7,865 bases of DNA from JAAYFJ01 sp964344295. Lineage in GTDB: Bacteria; Bacillota; Clostridia; Tissierellales; Peptoniphilaceae. This document shows positions 6,799 through 7,865 of this stretch, piece by piece (the first letter of the stretch is position 1; each line of letters begins with the position of its first letter). The notes beneath the pieces are model-generated. The model was not told the DNA's origin and searched no databases. It saw nothing but the letters and a program-made list of their open reading frames with translations. Position numbers and translations under genes: made by a program. The DNA is taken from contig CAYFMR010000025.1 in the NCBI GenBank assembly GCA_964344295.1, positions 1 through 7,865 of the forward strand, in the 5' to 3' direction.

Positions 6799-7641
6799 AT
6801 GGAAGTTTTGATGGAAAAAGCCATCTCTTACCTCCAATATCCCTTTGTGACTTACGCGCTCATTGTAGGCGTACTCATCTCCCTGGCCTCATCACTGTTC
6901 GGTGTCATCTTAGTGCTAAAACGCCTCTCTTATATGGGAGACGGTTTGTCTCATGTGGCTTTTGGAGCCATGTGCATTGCTTCGGTACTCAACTTGAGCG
7001 GGAGTATGCCCTTTATGCTGGTGGTGACGATGCTTAGCGCCATACTCCTTTTGCGAAAAGGTGAAAGTGCAAGCCTGCGAGCTGACGCCTCCATTGCTAT
7101 GATGAGTGTAGGAGCGTTGGCGATCGGTTACTTCCTAATGAACGTGTTCTCTACACGACCGAATATTTCCGGCGACGTATGCACCACCCTTTTCGGCTCC
7201 ACCTCCATATTGACACTGACCGAAAAAGACGTGTGGCTGACCGTCATCTTAGCTGTAGTCTCCATTGCTCTCTTTGTGATCCTTTACCACAAGATTTTTA
7301 TGCTGACCTTTGATGAAGATTTTGCCAGAGCTGCAGGCATGAACACGAATTTTTACAATCTACTGGTAGCGATTATTGTGGCAGTGATCATCGTGTTGGC
7401 TATGAATTTGGTGGGCTCATTGTTGATTGCGGCCCTCATTGTCTTCCCTGCGTTGACGGCAATGAAACTCTTTCGGAGTTTTCGCTCCGTGACGATGGCA
7501 TCGGCAGTAATCGCCGTCATCTGTACATTTTTGGGCATGACCTGCTCCATCTTGGCCAGCACACCGGTGGGAGCCACAATCGTCATCTTTCACACGATCT
7601 TTTACGGATTGGCCGCAGGTGTGGAGGCAATCAGAAGGTAG
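6799..7641 (+). CDS. Metal ABC transporter permease, ABC-3 family (ZnuB-like)
   Basis: This 280-residue integral membrane protein forms the metal channel, presumably as a dimer. It is strongly hydrophobic, with about seven to eight membrane segments (for example near 17-40, 54-66, 70-85, 98-117, 145-163 and several more between 190 and 277). Family hallmarks are the GDGLSH motif at 47-52 after the first segment and FDEDFARAAG at 171-180, the cytoplasmic region expected to contact the ATPase. The start at 6799 is preferred: AAGGAGG (6784-6790) lies eight bases upstream and the gene begins one base after the ATPase stop. A GTG at 6790 in the same frame would sit on the Shine-Dalgarno sequence itself and is less likely. 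Its position as last gene of the operon fits receptor-ATPase-permease order. No clear intrinsic terminator follows. Confidence 0.93.
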   Translation: MEVLMEKAISYLQYPFVTYALIVGVLISLASSLFGVILVLKRLSYMGDGLSHVAFGAMCIASVLNLSGSMPFMLVVTMLSAILLLRKGESASLRADASIAMMSVGALAIGYFLMNVFSTRPNISGDVCTTLFGSTSILTLTEKDVWLTVILAVVSIALFVILYHKIFMLTFDEDFARAAGMNTNFYNLLVAIIVAVIIVLAMNLVGSLLIAALIVFPALTAMKLFRSFRSVTMASAVIAVICTFLGMTCSILASTPVGATIVIFHTIFYGLAAGVEAIRR

Positions 7642-7766
7642 ATTTGCAGCGTATCTTTTTGCGATGGCAAACAGACAAGAGGTGTAAAGGACAGACCATA
7701 CATGGATAAGAGGTCGCATGATGGAAGACTTTGTAAAAAAGAAAGTGAAAAATAAATAAAAAACCC
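7642..7766. other. Short intergenic stretch after the permease, no convincing gene
   Basis: It holds only tiny open frames of 13-17 codons (7703-7756 and 7718-7759) that I do not accept as genes. A weak TTTGC/GCAAA pairing follows the permease stop but has no T-run, so no terminator can be called. The last 35 bases are strongly A-rich and probably act as an upstream element for the promoter that follows. Confidence 0.5.
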
Positions 7767-7795
7767 TTGACACTTATATAGACCCGTGCTATATT
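7732..7795 (+). promoter_or_regulatory. Very strong sigma-A promoter, likely of an rRNA or tRNA operon
   Basis: The -35 box TTGACA (7767-7772) is perfect. The -10 box TATATT (7790-7795) matches five of six positions, the spacer is exactly 17 bases, and a TG at 7787-7788 gives an extended -10. An A-rich tract (about 7732-7763) lies just upstream, like the UP elements of rRNA promoters. Transcription would start near 7802. This is the best promoter in the window, and its layout suits a highly expressed stable-RNA operon, which would lie beyond the right edge. A strongly expressed protein gene is also possible. Confidence 0.75.
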
Positions 7796-7802
7796 AGACA
7801 AG

Positions 7803-7820
7803 TCAGCCAAATGCGGCTGA
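7803..7820 (+). repeat. Perfect six-base-pair hairpin at the start of the transcript
   Basis: TCAGCC (7803-7808) and GGCTGA (7815-7820) pair perfectly around a six-base loop directly after the predicted transcription start. Such a hairpin early in a leader recalls the boxB-like elements of rRNA antitermination, or could stabilise the 5' end of the RNA. No T-run follows, so it is not a terminator. Confidence 0.5.
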
Positions 7821-7865
7821 TATTTGTACCTTAAAAATTTTATCAAGCGAGAACCAAAAAGCAAA
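7821..7865 (+). other. Probable leader of an rRNA-type transcript, cut by the window edge
   Basis: The stretch GTACCTTAAAAATTTT (7826-7841) resembles the ACCTTGAAAA-type sequence often seen in leaders and spacers of Firmicute rRNA operons. The remainder is A-rich with no start codon plus ribosome binding site. No part of a mature 16S rRNA or a tRNA is reached before the window ends, so the identity of the downstream RNA is inferred, not seen. Confidence 0.4.

Noticed and set aside
7703..7759. Overlapping micro-frames of 17 and 13 codons with an AAGAGG upstream of the second
   Set aside because: They are too short to judge, and their Lys-rich content simply reflects the A-rich tract upstream of the strong promoter.

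Overview
The window looks like chromosome from an anaerobic, moderate-GC member of the Firmicutes (Clostridia or a near relative). Three things suggest this: a roughly 1400-residue oxygen-sensitive type of acyl-CoA dehydratase activase-related protein, strong AGGAGG-type ribosome binding sites throughout, and a short Gram-positive-style lipoprotein signal on the metal-binding protein. The species cannot be named from this sequence alone.

Layout. Bases 32-4300 (minus strand) hold one very large gene. It encodes a fused protein with two BadF/HgdC-type ATPase domains, a cysteine motif, a DUF2229-like region and a C-terminal region resembling the dehydratase component. Bases 4301-5088 form a 788-base divergent intergenic region with no convincing gene. 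It contains candidate promoters for both directions, several inverted repeats and a possibly structured leader. Bases 5089-7641 (plus strand) hold a tight three-gene metal ABC transporter operon of the ZnuABC/AdcABC type: lipoprotein receptor, ATPase, permease. Bases 7642-7865 contain no convincing gene. They end in a very strong promoter (TTGACA, 17-base spacer, TATATT, with an extended -10 and an A-rich upstream tract), followed by a leader with a small perfect hairpin. This is what the start of a stable-RNA (probably rRNA) operon looks like, but its genes lie outside the window.

How the genes work together. The three plus-strand genes are one functional unit: the lipoprotein captures a divalent metal (zinc most likely, manganese or iron possible), the permease carries it through the membrane, and the ATPase drives transport. 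The large minus-strand gene is transcribed away from them, and nothing in the sequence links the two. Its probable job is ATP-driven low-potential electron transfer from an Fe-S cluster to a partner enzyme that is not encoded here.

The gene content is mostly ordinary. The points most worth a second look are the unusual metal-ligand pattern of the metal receptor, the conserved double set of Fe-S cysteines in the large activase, the long possibly structured leader of the transporter operon, and the strong promoter at the right edge. I found no CRISPR array, tRNA, intact insertion sequence or phage gene.
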